64,000 nucleotides of DNA from Plenodomus lindquistii (GCA_025504975.1 JANUWI010000003.1:2666001-2730000); one strand, 5' to 3'. Shown: positions 45,451 through 55,885, numbered from the stretch's first letter. The notes: generated by a model from the letters alone, not told the origin. A program made the numbers and translations.

Positions 45451-45689
45451 CCCACATTCAACATAGATCATTTTGCATCGCGATCGTCATGTAAACAACA
45501 CCTCAAGCTCTACGACCAGCCATTTTTTCCGTTTCCACCTATTGCAGGACTAACGTCACTCACTATGCGTACCCATGAGCTGAAAGACAGATGTGAACGA
45601 AGATGCATTCAAAATCTCGCTATGCTCGCTGAATCGACAATCGAATGAATGCTCCCTTCTCTCCTCCCGCTATCCCTACCGCAAAAGTA

Positions 45690-46253
45690 CTATGCTCGTC
45701 TACTAGGACCCCATCCAAACTTCCTCAACGTAACCTCCTCATCCTGAACGCTCTTCTCAATCTTATTCTGCAAAATCTCCACTTGGCGCTCATACTCCCA
45801 GCGCGGCGTATCCGCGCCCCTCATCCCAATAAACCGTGCGAACATCCTCATCTTGACTTTCAATCGCTCCAGCTCGTTCAGCCTACAGTGCTCCGGTAAC
45901 GCAGGATCGTTGTTCAAGAAGGGAAGATCCCATCTCATAGTCTGGGGATATTGATGCGTTAGTGCCGTGGGGGTAGTCTGATTGTAGTATTGTGCCAGGG
46001 CGTCGAGTTGGTCTTCTGTAAGGAGGAAGAGTTCCAGCATTGTGGAGGGAAAGTCTGGGGCGGGCTTGCCCGTTTCGACATGTACTATGGGGGCGATGGT
46101 GAGGCGCATTTGGGAGATTTTGTGGGCGATTGTGGGACTACGTGTGCTTGGGGCCATTCTGGCAGATAGCCTGCGGGAGAGGAGGTGCGATGGTTTTCGC
46201 TTGTTTGCCTTCTTGTTGATGCCGTTTGTGGAGCTTCTGCGTGGGGGAGGCAT
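45690..46253 (-). CDS. Hypothetical basic protein, unknown function
   Basis: I do not recognise a family. From the ATG at 46253 it encodes 187 residues. The open frame continues upstream but starts there at TTG. The N terminus is Arg/Lys/Ser-rich (MPPPRRSSTNGINKKANKRK) and may be a mitochondrial or nuclear targeting region. The C-terminal 110 residues look ordered and conserved in style: FLLTEDQLDALAQYYNQTTPT, RLKVKMRMFARFIGMRG, and a final helix WEYERQVEILQNKIEKSVQDEEVTLRKFGWG. A second candidate start is MAPSTRSP further in. The YNQ and FGWG wording suggests a small structured protein. The + strand composition flips from C-rich to G-rich inside it. Confidence 0.6.
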   Translation of the reverse strand: MPPPRRSSTNGINKKANKRKPSHLLSRRLSARMAPSTRSPTIAHKISQMRLTIAPIVHVETGKPAPDFPSTMLELFLLTEDQLDALAQYYNQTTPTALTHQYPQTMRWDLPFLNNDPALPEHCRLNELERLKVKMRMFARFIGMRGADTPRWEYERQVEILQNKIEKSVQDEEVTLRKFGWGPSRRA

Positions 46254-46893
46254 AAAGTATGACTTGTTCTGCTTCTCTTCGCCTGCGTCCGGACTAGTCT
46301 CCGCAGTAGGTGGTGTGAAACGACACGTGGATGAAGGTTTGTTGGAAAGAATTTGACGACGGGTTTGCTGCGGCAAGCGAGATATTCTGTGGTTAGGTAG
46401 GCGTGGGAGGTGCAGCAAAGTGCAGGGTTGAGGATCGTGGGAATATTATAAAGAGTGCGCAAACGCACAAAGCCTGTGTCAGAAGAGAATCGGTATTGTT
46501 GGAGCTTTGCTCTTTGTTACGAAGCGTAAGACATCGTAATTATGACTGTGAAGAGCGAGATCTTTGTCTCTCTTCATACTGTGGCCATTGTGTTCTCGAC
46601 GCTCGTAGGAAGTTCCGCACAATGTGACATCTTCTATGGACATGAAGAAGCGCAAATCTCGATGCTTGTCCTTCATTTTGCAAGTGGTGGTGGTGTCCTT
46701 GTAGTGACATTGTGCACCGCTGCCACATCTTTCACAATCGGCGTGTGGTTGTTCAAGCATGTGTTTCAGCACATCGCGATGAGAGTGTCACCGACACCCG
46801 TTTCCAGTCGAGGTTGTGGCTGGCTGATGCGGATGGGGATGTGAGTTGCAGAGTTAGAGGAGTGACTAGTCGTTAGTGACGATTAGGTATGTC
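46254..46893. promoter_or_regulatory. Intergenic: promoter of the hypothetical gene and 3' end of cysteine synthase
   Basis: 640 bp between two minus-strand genes. A 100-codon plus-strand ORF at 46542 has an ATG and a hydrophobic stretch, but nothing else supports it. No regulatory motif recognised. Confidence 0.4.
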
Positions 46894-48424
46894 TCAGGCG
46901 TCGAGAATGGCCTGGAGAGACACATCGTTCTCTGCGCCACCGACGGGTTCAGTGCTCTTCCAAAACTTGCTCAAATGTCTCGCGCCGCTTTGAATCATTT
47001 AGCAACCTTTCTTGAGTGTACTCTAGTGGTCTTACCTATCACATAGTATTGTAACGACGCGATGTCCGGGGCCAAGTGTCTTTGCGAGTTTGGTGGCTGC
47101 CACGCCTGTAGTCTGTCAGTGCCAACAATTTCGACATGAAGCGCGCAACTCACAGTTGACAGCACTGGAGCTGCCAACGAATATCCCATCATGTTCGACC
47201 AGCCAACGCGCCATTGCGATTGCTTGGTCATCACTGACTCTGATCGCATCGTCAATGAGCTCGCGACCCACGTCGAAATTGTGCGTCACACGATTGATAC
47301 CTATGCCTTCAACAATAGTATCAACCTGATGCCTCCGGCGAGTACCTTCTCTTTCTTTTGGGTCAAACATCACACCATACTTGATGCGGTTGAACAAGCC
47401 ACTCCCTGGAGGATCGGCGAGCACAACTCTGACGTTAGGCAATTTCGATTTCAGGTACATGGCAACGCCCGAGATGGTACCTCCAGTACCTGCACCGCTT
47501 ACAAAGGCATCTAAGTAGCCACCAGTCTGTTTGTGAATCTCTGGTCCGGTTCCAGTGAAGTGTGCACGCCAGTTCGCTTCAGTCTCGAATTGGTCAGCGA
47601 AAAGTCCACGTCCAGGTTTGTCAGAGCTTGCAGTGTGTTCACTAGCTCTTGTGCGAGCCAGATTGACGAACTGCTTCTGGTCGACGATTGGCGCAGGACG
47701 CACTCTTTCTACCTCTGCGCCAAGCTTCAGCAGTAGATCTGACTTCTCGACTGCCATGTCGTTTGGCATGCAGCTGTTGGCTGTCAAAAACGGATCGTGT
47801 ATATCACGCGGACAACTCACATGTGCGCTTTGTATCCTCGTGCTCTGCAAATGGCAGCCAGTGAGATTCCAGTACTTCCCACTGTGCCTTCATAGATAGT
47901 GTCGCCAGAATGCGGTATCAGGAGGCCTTTCTCTTCAGCCTGGTCTTGTTAGATGTTGATATGCCTATCAATGGCATGGATGTACCATTTCAATGATGCT
48001 CAGTGCTACCCGATCTTTTGGGCTGTTGCCTGCACCGTTGAGAAACTCACGCCACATTAGCAGACGTTTGACCGTGCAGACATGGCGGCTCTACCTCTGC
48101 CTTGGCCAGAATTTCACATCCTGTGAATTCGGATAGTGATTTGATCTTGATGAGGGGAGTGCCGCCAATACAACCTTCAATGCCCTCTCTGATGCTTCCC
48201 GCCCCACGTTGAAACTCAGTCTCGATTTCTGACAGACTCTTCTTCAAAGCGTCGAGATCATTGATCTTTGCAAGTTTAGACAGTAGTCTGTGCTGTTGCT
48301 TGAGTAGGTTTTCGGTGTTGTCATGTTTTAGAATCTGGCTCCTCGTCCATTGCTGGTATGCAGCGCTCAGTGCTATACCAGCAACCAGAGCGCCTAGGAC
48401 ATGATACCTAGTGTAGCCGGACAT
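46894..48424 (-). CDS. Cysteine synthase-like PLP enzyme with N-terminal membrane anchor
   Basis: PLP beta-family enzyme expected to make cysteine from O-acetylserine and sulfide, of the fungal cysteine synthase 2 type. Six exons: 48424-48095, 48045-47986, 47939-47821, 47773-47154, 47105-47036 and 46987-46894, 430 residues. Residues 5-22 (YHVLGALVAGIALSAAY) are a hydrophobic anchor, probably mitochondrial outer membrane. The PLP lysine is in NSPKDRVAL (about residue 120), encoded by a 60-nt exon. The phosphate loop is SGAGTGGT, and the block GSTGISLAAICRARGY is as in OASS enzymes. An insert RTRASEHTASSDKPGRG and a VGSSSAV block near the end are typical of this subfamily. The stop follows LQAILDA. 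It is head to head with the NDUFAF7-like gene. Confidence 0.92.
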
Positions 48425-48582
48425 TGGAGCATGTCGAGTCGGAGTGGATGGGAAATGGTCAGGTACCGCGGAGCTTTGACGATGCCCGCGTCTTGGCAAC
48501 GAACATGCCCGCAAAGGACCCACATGTGATGAACAGCAGCTTCAGCGTCGCAACCCTTTCCGAGGTGGTTCAGCAGGCGTCA
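48425..48582. promoter_or_regulatory. Short divergent promoter: cysteine synthase / NDUFAF7-like
   Basis: Only 158 bp separate the chosen start codons on opposite strands, so the two transcripts must share or overlap promoter elements. An earlier in-frame ATG for the right gene would shorten this further. Confidence 0.5.
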
Positions 48583-50128
48583 ATGGACTCGCCTCTTGTT
48601 ACCCAGCTTTTTCGCCAGCTCTTCTCGCATCGAGCATCGCAATGCCTTGCACGTGGAGCTCGCCCTGCTCTCGCTGCTGCGCGCGCTCCGCAATTCCAGG
48701 CACGAGGCAAGGCCAGCCGGTTAGGTGACGGCGAGACAACGAGGGAAAGCAGATGGACGCCGAGGAAGAATGCATTCCCACATGAGAGGACCGAGGAGTT
48801 CGAAAGATACCCCATGGTCACGGCAGACATGTTGCGGAGTAGGCGGGAACGACCGCGGAGAGTCAAGATGCTGTTGCGCGACTTTATAGAGGACAGCCTC
48901 TACAATCCAAACTACGGCTACTTCTCCAAGCAGGTCGTCATCTTCTCGCCCGGCGATCCCTTCAATTTCAACGCAATGGGCTCGGAGCACGACTTCTTCC
49001 AGCAACTGCGACACCGCTACACAGACTTTGAGGACGCTCTCGACCTCCAAGAACCCAACGACTTGCGCCAGCTATGGCACACGCCTACCGAACTCTTCTC
49101 GCCCTACTACGGCGAGGCGATTGCGCGATACCTCGTGGAGGACTACAAGTACAACTTCTACCCATACCACGACCTGAATATCTACGAGATGGGCGCAGGA
49201 AACGGTACCATGATGTTGAATATTCTCGACTTCATCCGGGACGTATATCCAGAAGTCTACGAGCGCACCAAGTTCCGCATCATTGAAATCTCCAGCCAAC
49301 TCGCAGACCTGCAGCAAAAAGGCCTAGGACACTCCGCCTACGCACGAGGGCACTCGGACAAAGTCGAAATCGTCAACCGCAGTATCTTCGACTGGGACCA
49401 ATACGTCTCATCACCCTGCTACTTCCTCGCGCTCGAAGTCTTTGACAACTTTGCCCACGACGCCCTCAAATACGACTTCGAAACCGGCGCACCCTACCAA
49501 TCCCACGTCGTCGTCGACCCCCGCGGCGAACTCTTCGAATACTACTCTCGCACGCTAGACCCTGTCGCAAGCCGGTTCCTCGAGCGCAGACACGCGGCGT
49601 GTAAATCGTATCCACACCCCTTGCAAGGCTCGCGCATGATGCAGAATCTAAGAAGTCTGGTGCCATGGCACTCAAACATGAGTCAGCCCGAGTACATTCC
49701 CACGCGGCTGATGCAATTCTTCTACATGCTATATGAGAAATTTCCAAACCACAAGTTGATTAGCAGTGATTTCCACAAGCTGAGCGATTCGGTGGAGGGG
49801 ATCAATGCACCGGTTGTGCAGACGAGGTATAAGAGGCAGATGATACCCGTGTCTACTCCTTTGGTAAGTCCTGGATATATTCGATGGCGAGGATGCAGTT
49901 CGCTGACATACTACTCAGGTCCACCAGGGCTACTTTGATATTCTCTTCCCAACTAACTTTGATGTCATGGAACCCATGTACACGGCCATTACCGGGCGGT
50001 TTGCGCGAACATATCTGCACGAGGACTTCATGGCGGGCAGAGCAGACATTGCAGAGACGAGTACCAAGAATGGGGATAACCCGCTGTTGAGCTGGTACAA
50101 GAACGCTAGTGTCATGATTACTATGTAG
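48583..50128 (+). CDS. NDUFAF7/MidA-like mitochondrial SAM-dependent methyltransferase
   Basis: In animals NDUFAF7 dimethylates an arginine of complex I subunit NDUFS2 during assembly. Exon 1 is 48583-49863, exon 2 is 49919-50128, 496 residues. I chose the ATG of MDSPLVTQLFRQLFSHRASQ because it begins a classic mitochondrial presequence (basic, no acidic residues after the first). The open frame upstream starts at TTG. The DUF185/MidA core is seen in YNPNYGYFSKQ, the SAM-binding loop YEMGAGNGT near residue 200, IIEISSQLADLQQ, and ALEVFDNFAHD. The family's GD/NE variants are shifted here, so the substrate may differ from animal NDUFAF7. The C terminus follows a 55-nt intron. Confidence 0.88.
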
Positions 50129-50241
50129 ACTATATCATGACTTTATGCACATGACAACGTTCCATCAGGCAACCATGAGTGACATGACGTATCCGCGCTC
50201 GTACAAGATTTACATGTAATTTACACTCTCACTCAGCAGCC

Positions 50242-51290
50242 TCACCGCTCAGCAGGAGCGCTTGGCGCCTGGCCACCCTCCTCACTGCTCAGCAGGTAAT
50301 CCTTGCCCTTGTTGAATTTCTCCTGCCCAAATGGTTCCTCGTCGCCATCGCCAACCCTCCTAATCTTCAGAGTAGCCTCGGCCCCAAACATGCCCACGAC
50401 GCCAATCTGCTTCTCCAACGGCCCCCAGACCTTGATCGGATTGCTCTCGCCCTTGAACAGTTCGCGCCCCGCATGAATCAGCTCATTCGCCGCAAAGCTG
50501 CCCTTGTAGTACTTGGGCTCATACTGCACGCGATCCCACTCCTTGCGCTGCAACCGCAAAAGATTATGCACCATGCCGTCGGAAAGCGTCGACGCAGCAG
50601 GCGTCTCAGCAATAGTCATTCCACGCGGTTTGTCGCCTCCTCCACCAGCCTTCTTCTCGCGCCTCTTGGGACCGCCGTCGCCGCCCTTGTTGGGGCCTCC
50701 TTTGCGTGCTCCTCCGCCTGGTGCTCCTCTGCCACGTAGATTTGGGCCTCGGGGAGCGCCTCCTGGCGCGGCATTCCGCGTCACACGCAACTGTGAGGGT
50801 GCGCGAACCATGCGGCCGGCTGGGGGTGCAGGGCCGCCAGGACCTGACGGGGGACCCGTTGCCTCGCGGGTGATTCGGAGTCGGCCGGTGCTGCCCGGGG
50901 AACCTGAGACGTCACCTTCCGGGAGGAAGCCAAACTCGTCGGTTTGGGCGCGGGGTGTTCGGCGGGCAACGTGTTGGCCACTGGGGAAGTTGCCTCGTGC
51001 GAGACCGCCGGAGGGGACGGCAGCGCGGCGGTTTTGGAGGTTGGTGATTTGCTTGAGGGCGATTTCGGAGCGGGCTTTTCGGGTGGTGGGAGCTTTGCGG
51101 TCGTCAGTCATTGCCATGGAGCGCCTGTGTGGTGCTCGATCGTACCGGGCGTGGTGGGTGCTGCACCGCTTGGCTGCTCCTCTAGCCGGCGTGCGGCGCC
51201 ATGGAATGCCCTCGATGGGCAGAGGGGCACGTCTGCCACTAACGAGCGCCGCAGTGCGCCCATTGACGGGCACATGTGACGCTGAGCCAT
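50242..51290 (-). CDS. Probable mitochondrial protein, Gly/Pro/Arg-rich, unknown function
   Basis: I do not recognise a family. My model joins exon 1 (51290-51146) to exon 2 (51092-50242) by a 54-nt intron with GTACGA donor, GACTGAC branch point and CAAAG acceptor, giving 331 residues. Exon 1 then reads MAQRHMCPSMGALRRSLVAD ... RAFHGAARRLEE, a convincing mitochondrial presequence with a likely cleavage site. The middle is Gly/Pro/Arg-rich (RGRGAPGGGARKGG). The C-terminal 120 residues look folded: LLRLQRKEWDRVQYEPKYY, SFAANELIHAGRELF, and GPLEKQIGVVGMFGAEATL. A mitoribosomal small-subunit role is a reasonable guess but unproven. The unspliced alternative starts at ATG 51117 and lacks the presequence. 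Confidence 0.7.
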
Positions 51291-51806
51291 GGCGGGTGGG
51301 ATGCAGAGGCGCTGCGATGCGGTCACCAGCTTTTCGAGATTCCGATATCTTGGCATGCAGGCATGGGCGGAGCTAAGCACAACACGTGCGTAGCATTCAC
51401 TACCCCACACTGCGTTTGCTTCGGCGTGGCCACTTTGACCAGAGCACCTGGATATCAGTCAGACAGATTTTCAGACGAGATCGCGCCATCCAGTCTCGCT
51501 ACATGTAAACAAGACATCGCCGGCCTCACCCTCACCGCCGACATCGCACCCACCATATCCCAACTACAGTCACTCACTTGTTTTCGACCTTGACGATTCA
51601 CTCTTTTGGCAACCAACGACACTCCTTTACTTTTCCAGTCTGACCGCAAAAACAATTGCGTGCGCTTAGTAGCAGTCGCGTCGGCAACCAGACCAGTCAC
51701 TCATTCGGCCACACTCGCTTGCTATCATCTACGCCGTCTTCAGGCTCACCGTCTGTCCCACGTCAAGTCAAACGACCAAGTCCAAGTTATTGCCCATCTC
51801 GCTGTC
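51291..51806. promoter_or_regulatory. Divergent promoter between the mitochondrial-protein gene and CDC26
   Basis: 516 bp between opposite starts. The half next to CDC26 is pyrimidine-rich, probably leader. No ORF with an ATG and conserved character. Confidence 0.4.
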
Positions 51807-52049
51807 ATGCTTCGCCGTGCGCCTACTACCATCACGCTGACTCAAGCGGACATTGACCAATACGAGGCCAATCGTCAGCGCAAGCTCCAGGAGCAGCAGC
51901 AGCAACAACAGCAACAACAACAGCATCAGCAGCAAGAGCAGACGACATCAACGCAGTCGACCAACAACAGCGACAAGACTGTTGTGGAGCAACCGCCACC
52001 TCTAAAAAGCAAGAAGGATCGCATCATGGGTTCTGGGCGAGGCAACTGA
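51807..52049 (+). CDS. CDC26: Anaphase-promoting complex subunit Cdc26
   Basis: A small APC/C subunit that inserts its N terminus into the TPR groove of Cdc16/APC6 and stabilises it. One exon, 80 residues. The N terminus MLRRAPTTITLTQADIDQYE is the family signature (acetylated Met and the TTITL segment). The middle is a Gln-rich tract (EQQQQQQQQQQ type, encoded by mixed CAG/CAA), and the end KKDRIMGSGRGN resembles the usual RI-G-x-G tail. A longer frame upstream starts with ATG-like codons but loses the signature position. The poly-Gln is likely length-variable between strains. Confidence 0.88.
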   Translation: MLRRAPTTITLTQADIDQYEANRQRKLQEQQQQQQQQQQHQQQEQTTSTQSTNNSDKTVVEQPPPLKSKKDRIMGSGRGN

Positions 52050-52837
52050 TCTCATTCCATCCGGCTTTTCTCACCGGCTCGTTCGACTCGACCTCACCAC
52101 TCGCCGTTACTTTTCACTTCTTCAACGCCACTCGGGCCTTTCAATCCGATCCTCAATCGGCACTGGCTGCTCTGGCAACCTGTTTATAGCACCCTTGTGT
52201 GACTTCTTTACACTGCTGGCCGGCATGTTTTTTTGGCGCATTGCTCGGAAGATACTCCGCATGTTTTGTACATCAGAATGATCAATGGTGAGGCCCACAT
52301 ACACCCTAACCTCCTTTCTGCTCCCTTTCAAGGCGTTGAAGCTGACATCTGAGACACAGTAGATCCTGGATTTGTACAATGTATGATGATCTTTGTTGAA
52401 GTCTTGTGGTCATGCTGTGTACTTTTCTGTTTGTCATCTTGGATGGACTCAAATTTGGAGCGGGATTGTACTTACTTGTCACTCGATCTTGCATTCTCAA
52501 TCTGTAAAAGAGCTGGGATGTCATGATACCTTGAAGAGGCAGGCCAAAGACGTCTACGACGCCCGAGCAACCATGTAGCGCTCTCACACGCGATCTTAAA
52601 TCCACCCACCTAATTCCCCTTGCCTTTGGTCCATCTACCTGTGACTTCCCTAGTCGATCAACCCCTCTCGGAGCTACAGTGGAATGCAATGCACGACAGC
52701 ATTCACTATCGGACCGTCCAGCGGTCGGAATGCGTTCCACCAGCTTCACCACATATGAGGTGTCTCCCGAATCCCTGCTCTCTCCTCTTGTCTCTTCTAC
52801 CCAGCTCCGCGTTCCTCTCCTCTTCGCGTGGGTAAGG
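52050..52837. promoter_or_regulatory. Intergenic: CDC26 3' end and promoter of the secreted-protein gene
   Basis: 788 bp. The final 200 bp before 52838 is pyrimidine-rich leader sequence. A 185-codon minus-strand ORF crosses it but has no ATG-supported conserved part, and overlaps the leader. Confidence 0.4.
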
Positions 52838-55800
52838 ATGTCCCGCACTACTGCAGCTATCAAGCTGCTGCTTGTGTCTTTGCCATTTGCTCGGTCTTTA
52901 CCACAGGAAGTACCTCCTTATCCGACCACCACTACTTCCACTAGTTCTGAGACGGCGCTTGAGACGCCGACGGAGACACAAGACATCGCGTCTTTTCCTA
53001 CAGATCTCCTGGTAGACCCGGTCCCGACGGATTTCCAGCCAATTCCTATCGACCTTGGTACTGGCGACGGCCAATGGGGTGGTGTTCCTCCGATACAGCA
53101 AACACTCACCATATCTCAGGATACTACCTTTGTCAATCCTCTGGCGCCAGGATGGACACCAGCTCCCGCGGACGACGATGGTTCAGTGAGCGTGGATGAA
53201 TTCCTCGACGTGGTTCAGCCACTCTTGGATATTATCCAAGATATGCTTCCAGAAGACCAGGTTCTCGCTCACTCGCTGGCGATTGATCTGCTACCCTCTC
53301 CAACCCCGGCGACTGATGTATTCCCCTCTTCAACCACAGCAACTGAGAGCCCCATCGCGGAGCTTACCTTCTCTGAAACCCCTGAGTTTGTGGCGCCCCC
53401 GGTGGATCTTCCTAGTCCTCTTCCAGACCTGCTTACTTTGGAGGAGATTCTTGCTCAACAGAGCGACTTTGATACACTGCCTTTCCCGGTTTCAACAACT
53501 GAAAGCTCCGTCACAGAGTCCACTGTTTCTGCAACTGAAAGCTCCGTCACAGAGTCCACTGTTTCTGCGACTGAGAGCTCCATCACTGAGTCCACCATCT
53601 CTGCGACTGAGAGCTCCATAACCGAGTCGACAACTTCTGCAACTGAGAGCATCATCAGCGAGCCCACCATCTCTGTAACTCCTGAGATGATGGCGCCGCT
53701 GGAGGATCTTCCTGGTCTACTTCTTCCAGACTTGACGCCGGCCAGCCTTCTGCTCGCGGAGGATCCCGCCACAAGCCCCGTCTTTGAAAGCCCAGCAATT
53801 CAGCCCGTGTTTCCTGATACTACATTCGAGGAGCCCGCTGTCTCGGACTCTGTCTCCTCCGACGAATCAGCTCAACCTGTCTTTCCTGATACCACGTTTG
53901 AGGAACCCGCCATCTCGGAATCCGTCTCCTCCAACACACCATCATTCGAGACCCAAGACATCATGCCCACCCGCTCCCTCAAGAAGCGCGACAGCAACAG
54001 TTGGTTTGGCGGCATTGGAGACTCCATCATGTCCGCTATCACCGGCAGCTCCCATACCAAGCCCGTCGAAGAGACCCCCGACGAGCTCCCAGAAGGCCGT
54101 CCTACCCTTGGTGCCTTCCGACACCATGCCCTACAGCTCCCCGTTGACCGCCAGGACCCTATCGGCAACCCTATCATTTTCAACGATACAAACCCGACCC
54201 CTGAGAACCCCTTTCCTACGGCCCCACCGAACTCAGACCCATTCAGCGAAGAGGCCAAGTTAGCACTCATAAACGAGATCCTTGGTTATATCTTCGCAAT
54301 TCTCGGTATCGATTTCATACCCACTGACCCTCGTGCGAGACGGATGAGGCAGCAGGTCGAAGCCGAGCTGAGAGTGCTCAAGGGCCCTGTTACAAAGGCT
54401 GATATTGGCAGGATCGTGCAAAAGATTGTTCAGCAGGAGTTGAACCGTCCGCAACTCCCGCGTCCCAAGTCTCTTGTAGGATCGCTCCGCCCGCCCACGA
54501 AGCGCGATGTGAGTGCTACTACGGATGCTATGATGGATTTCTACTCTGAACTGCAGAGTGAGAGCGGGGACTCTATGGGTGATGCTACAGCGATTGCCAA
54601 GACGCTCAAGGCGTACCTGAGAATACTTGATGCGTCGCGCCATGCTGCGCTGCATGAGTCCATGGATCAGAAACATGCCGAGCATGAGCTGGTCAAGCGC
54701 CAGAGACCTGGAAGATTTGGAGGACCCAGTACTGATCCACGTAGTCCATTTTTTGACGGCAGGTTCTTCATCAGATACTACACCAGGGAGTTCCGCCGCT
54801 TCTTCCCGGTCCTCAATTCGCTGGACCCCGTTCTCGCCCAAGGCCTCACGGCCATCCTGACTGATCCTCGCATCCCCGTGCCACCATATGAATCGCTGCG
54901 CATGAACAATCTGCCCGATGAACTACGGCAGTTCGTCCTCGATACCTTCACCTTCCTATCAATCGTGCAAGACGACTCCGTCCCCACCGACGACAAGCTC
55001 CTCATCCTACAAAACCTCTTCGCAGGCATTGAACTTCCACCCCCTAATAATAACGGCACCACCATCGATGATGTTGATACCGTTGACGATGTTGATACCG
55101 TTGACGATGTTGATACCGTTGACGATGTTGATACCGTCGGCGATATCGGTAGCGGATTCACCATCCTCGACCCTCGACCAACAAGTACAGAGACGGGATT
55201 AGTCGACGACAGCGCACCAACAGAGACAAACGGAGGATCATTCGACGGCGGCAACGCCCCAACAATCATCCCTCCGGGCCCTACCACCGCCCCCCAACCC
55301 ATCAGCAACTTCGGCAACAGTAACAGACAAACCGCCGCGCAGCTCATGCGCCGCGAACTCATCAAGCCACGCGTCATGCGCCACGGTCTACGCAAACGCC
55401 AGTGGGAAGAGGACGAGGGTGCTACTCTCGACGATGCATCGAAGCTAGGTGCTGCCGCTATCTACGCGATTGCAGGACCAGCAGGGAGCTTAGATCCCAT
55501 GGGCCAGTACGATGCGAAGATGCAGGCTTCCTATGCAACAGCAAAGGGTGGGTATAAGAGTTCTCTCCCCGGGTCTCCAGGCGATTACAGGATAGGCACG
55601 GACAAAGCGGCACCAGGGTACTCGCCTTATGAGCCAGACTACAATAGCCCAGACTATGTGCCTAGGTATGGATCTGCGTATGGCCCTACAGACGATTTTC
55701 CTTCGCTGCCAGACTACAAACCCAGCTCTGCGGGGTATCGCGCACCCGCTTATGTTAGCGATGCTCTGGCCGAGATGTATGGTTCGGACTACGACGGCAG

Positions 55801-55885
55801 GACTGAGTATGACGATGGTTATGGTCCGGACTATGACAATGGCATGCCCAAGATTACTTACTGTGTGAGACCCCCTCCGAGATGA
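52838..55885 (+). CDS. Large secreted repetitive protein with Kex2-type dibasic sites
   Basis: I do not recognise a family. 1015 residues from the ATG of MSRTTAAIKLLLVSLPFARS, a clear signal peptide (cleavage near residue 20-22). Residues 220-280 hold about five 12-residue repeats (ESSVTESTVSAT type), and a PVFPDTTFEEPA block occurs twice near 330-370. The unit DDVDTV repeats four times at residues 744-767 from a perfect 18-bp nucleotide repeat. Lys-Arg sites in SLKKRDS, PTKRDV, LVKRQRP and LRKRQW suggest Kex2 processing. The C terminus is Tyr/Asp/Pro-rich. Thr/Ser/Pro content suggests heavy O-mannosylation and a cell-wall location (inference). A TACTAAT branch point and CTCAG acceptor just past the stop suggest a final intron extending the protein to 55969 (ending NEEAKRSASERA). 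Confidence 0.8.
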   Translation: MSRTTAAIKLLLVSLPFARSLPQEVPPYPTTTTSTSSETALETPTETQDIASFPTDLLVDPVPTDFQPIPIDLGTGDGQWGGVPPIQQTLTISQDTTFVNPLAPGWTPAPADDDGSVSVDEFLDVVQPLLDIIQDMLPEDQVLAHSLAIDLLPSPTPATDVFPSSTTATESPIAELTFSETPEFVAPPVDLPSPLPDLLTLEEILAQQSDFDTLPFPVSTTESSVTESTVSATESSVTESTVSATESSITESTISATESSITESTTSATESIISEPTISVTPEMMAPLEDLPGLLLPDLTPASLLLAEDPATSPVFESPAIQPVFPDTTFEEPAVSDSVSSDESAQPVFPDTTFEEPAISESVSSNTPSFETQDIMPTRSLKKRDSNSWFGGIGDSIMSAITGSSHTKPVEETPDELPEGRPTLGAFRHHALQLPVDRQDPIGNPIIFNDTNPTPENPFPTAPPNSDPFSEEAKLALINEILGYIFAILGIDFIPTDPRARRMRQQVEAELRVLKGPVTKADIGRIVQKIVQQELNRPQLPRPKSLVGSLRPPTKRDVSATTDAMMDFYSELQSESGDSMGDATAIAKTLKAYLRILDASRHAALHESMDQKHAEHELVKRQRPGRFGGPSTDPRSPFFDGRFFIRYYTREFRRFFPVLNSLDPVLAQGLTAILTDPRIPVPPYESLRMNNLPDELRQFVLDTFTFLSIVQDDSVPTDDKLLILQNLFAGIELPPPNNNGTTIDDVDTVDDVDTVDDVDTVDDVDTVGDIGSGFTILDPRPTSTETGLVDDSAPTETNGGSFDGGNAPTIIPPGPTTAPQPISNFGNSNRQTAAQLMRRELIKPRVMRHGLRKRQWEEDEGATLDDASKLGAAAIYAIAGPAGSLDPMGQYDAKMQASYATAKGGYKSSLPGSPGDYRIGTDKAAPGYSPYEPDYNSPDYVPRYGSAYGPTDDFPSLPDYKPSSAGYRAPAYVSDALAEMYGSDYDGRTEYDDGYGPDYDNGMPKITYCVRPPPR
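55067..55138 (+). repeat. 18-bp coding tandem repeat, four units
   Basis: Four near-identical copies of a unit coding DDVDTV (gatgttgataccgtt core), with only the first and last differing by one base. It lies in frame in the secreted protein gene and is likely to vary in copy number. Confidence 0.9.

Larger units (their letters stand above)
44030..45689. other. Intergenic: DPP5-like promoter, tRNA relic and AT-rich island
   Basis: 1.66 kb. The first 400 bp is probably the promoter and leader of the minus-strand peptidase gene. A tRNA-like sequence lies at 44816-44925 and an AT-rich island at 45100-45450. No protein gene is supported; the ORF at 44120-44464 begins at GTG and has no family resemblance. 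Confidence 0.45.

Noticed and set aside
46542..46844. 100-codon plus-strand ORF with ATG and a hydrophobic stretch
   Set aside because: It has no recognisable family, sits in the cysteine synthase 3' gap, and its sequence is not clearly coding; likely chance.
52306..52863. 185-codon minus-strand ORF before the secreted protein
   Set aside because: It overlaps the leader and signal-peptide region of a well-supported gene and shows no motif.
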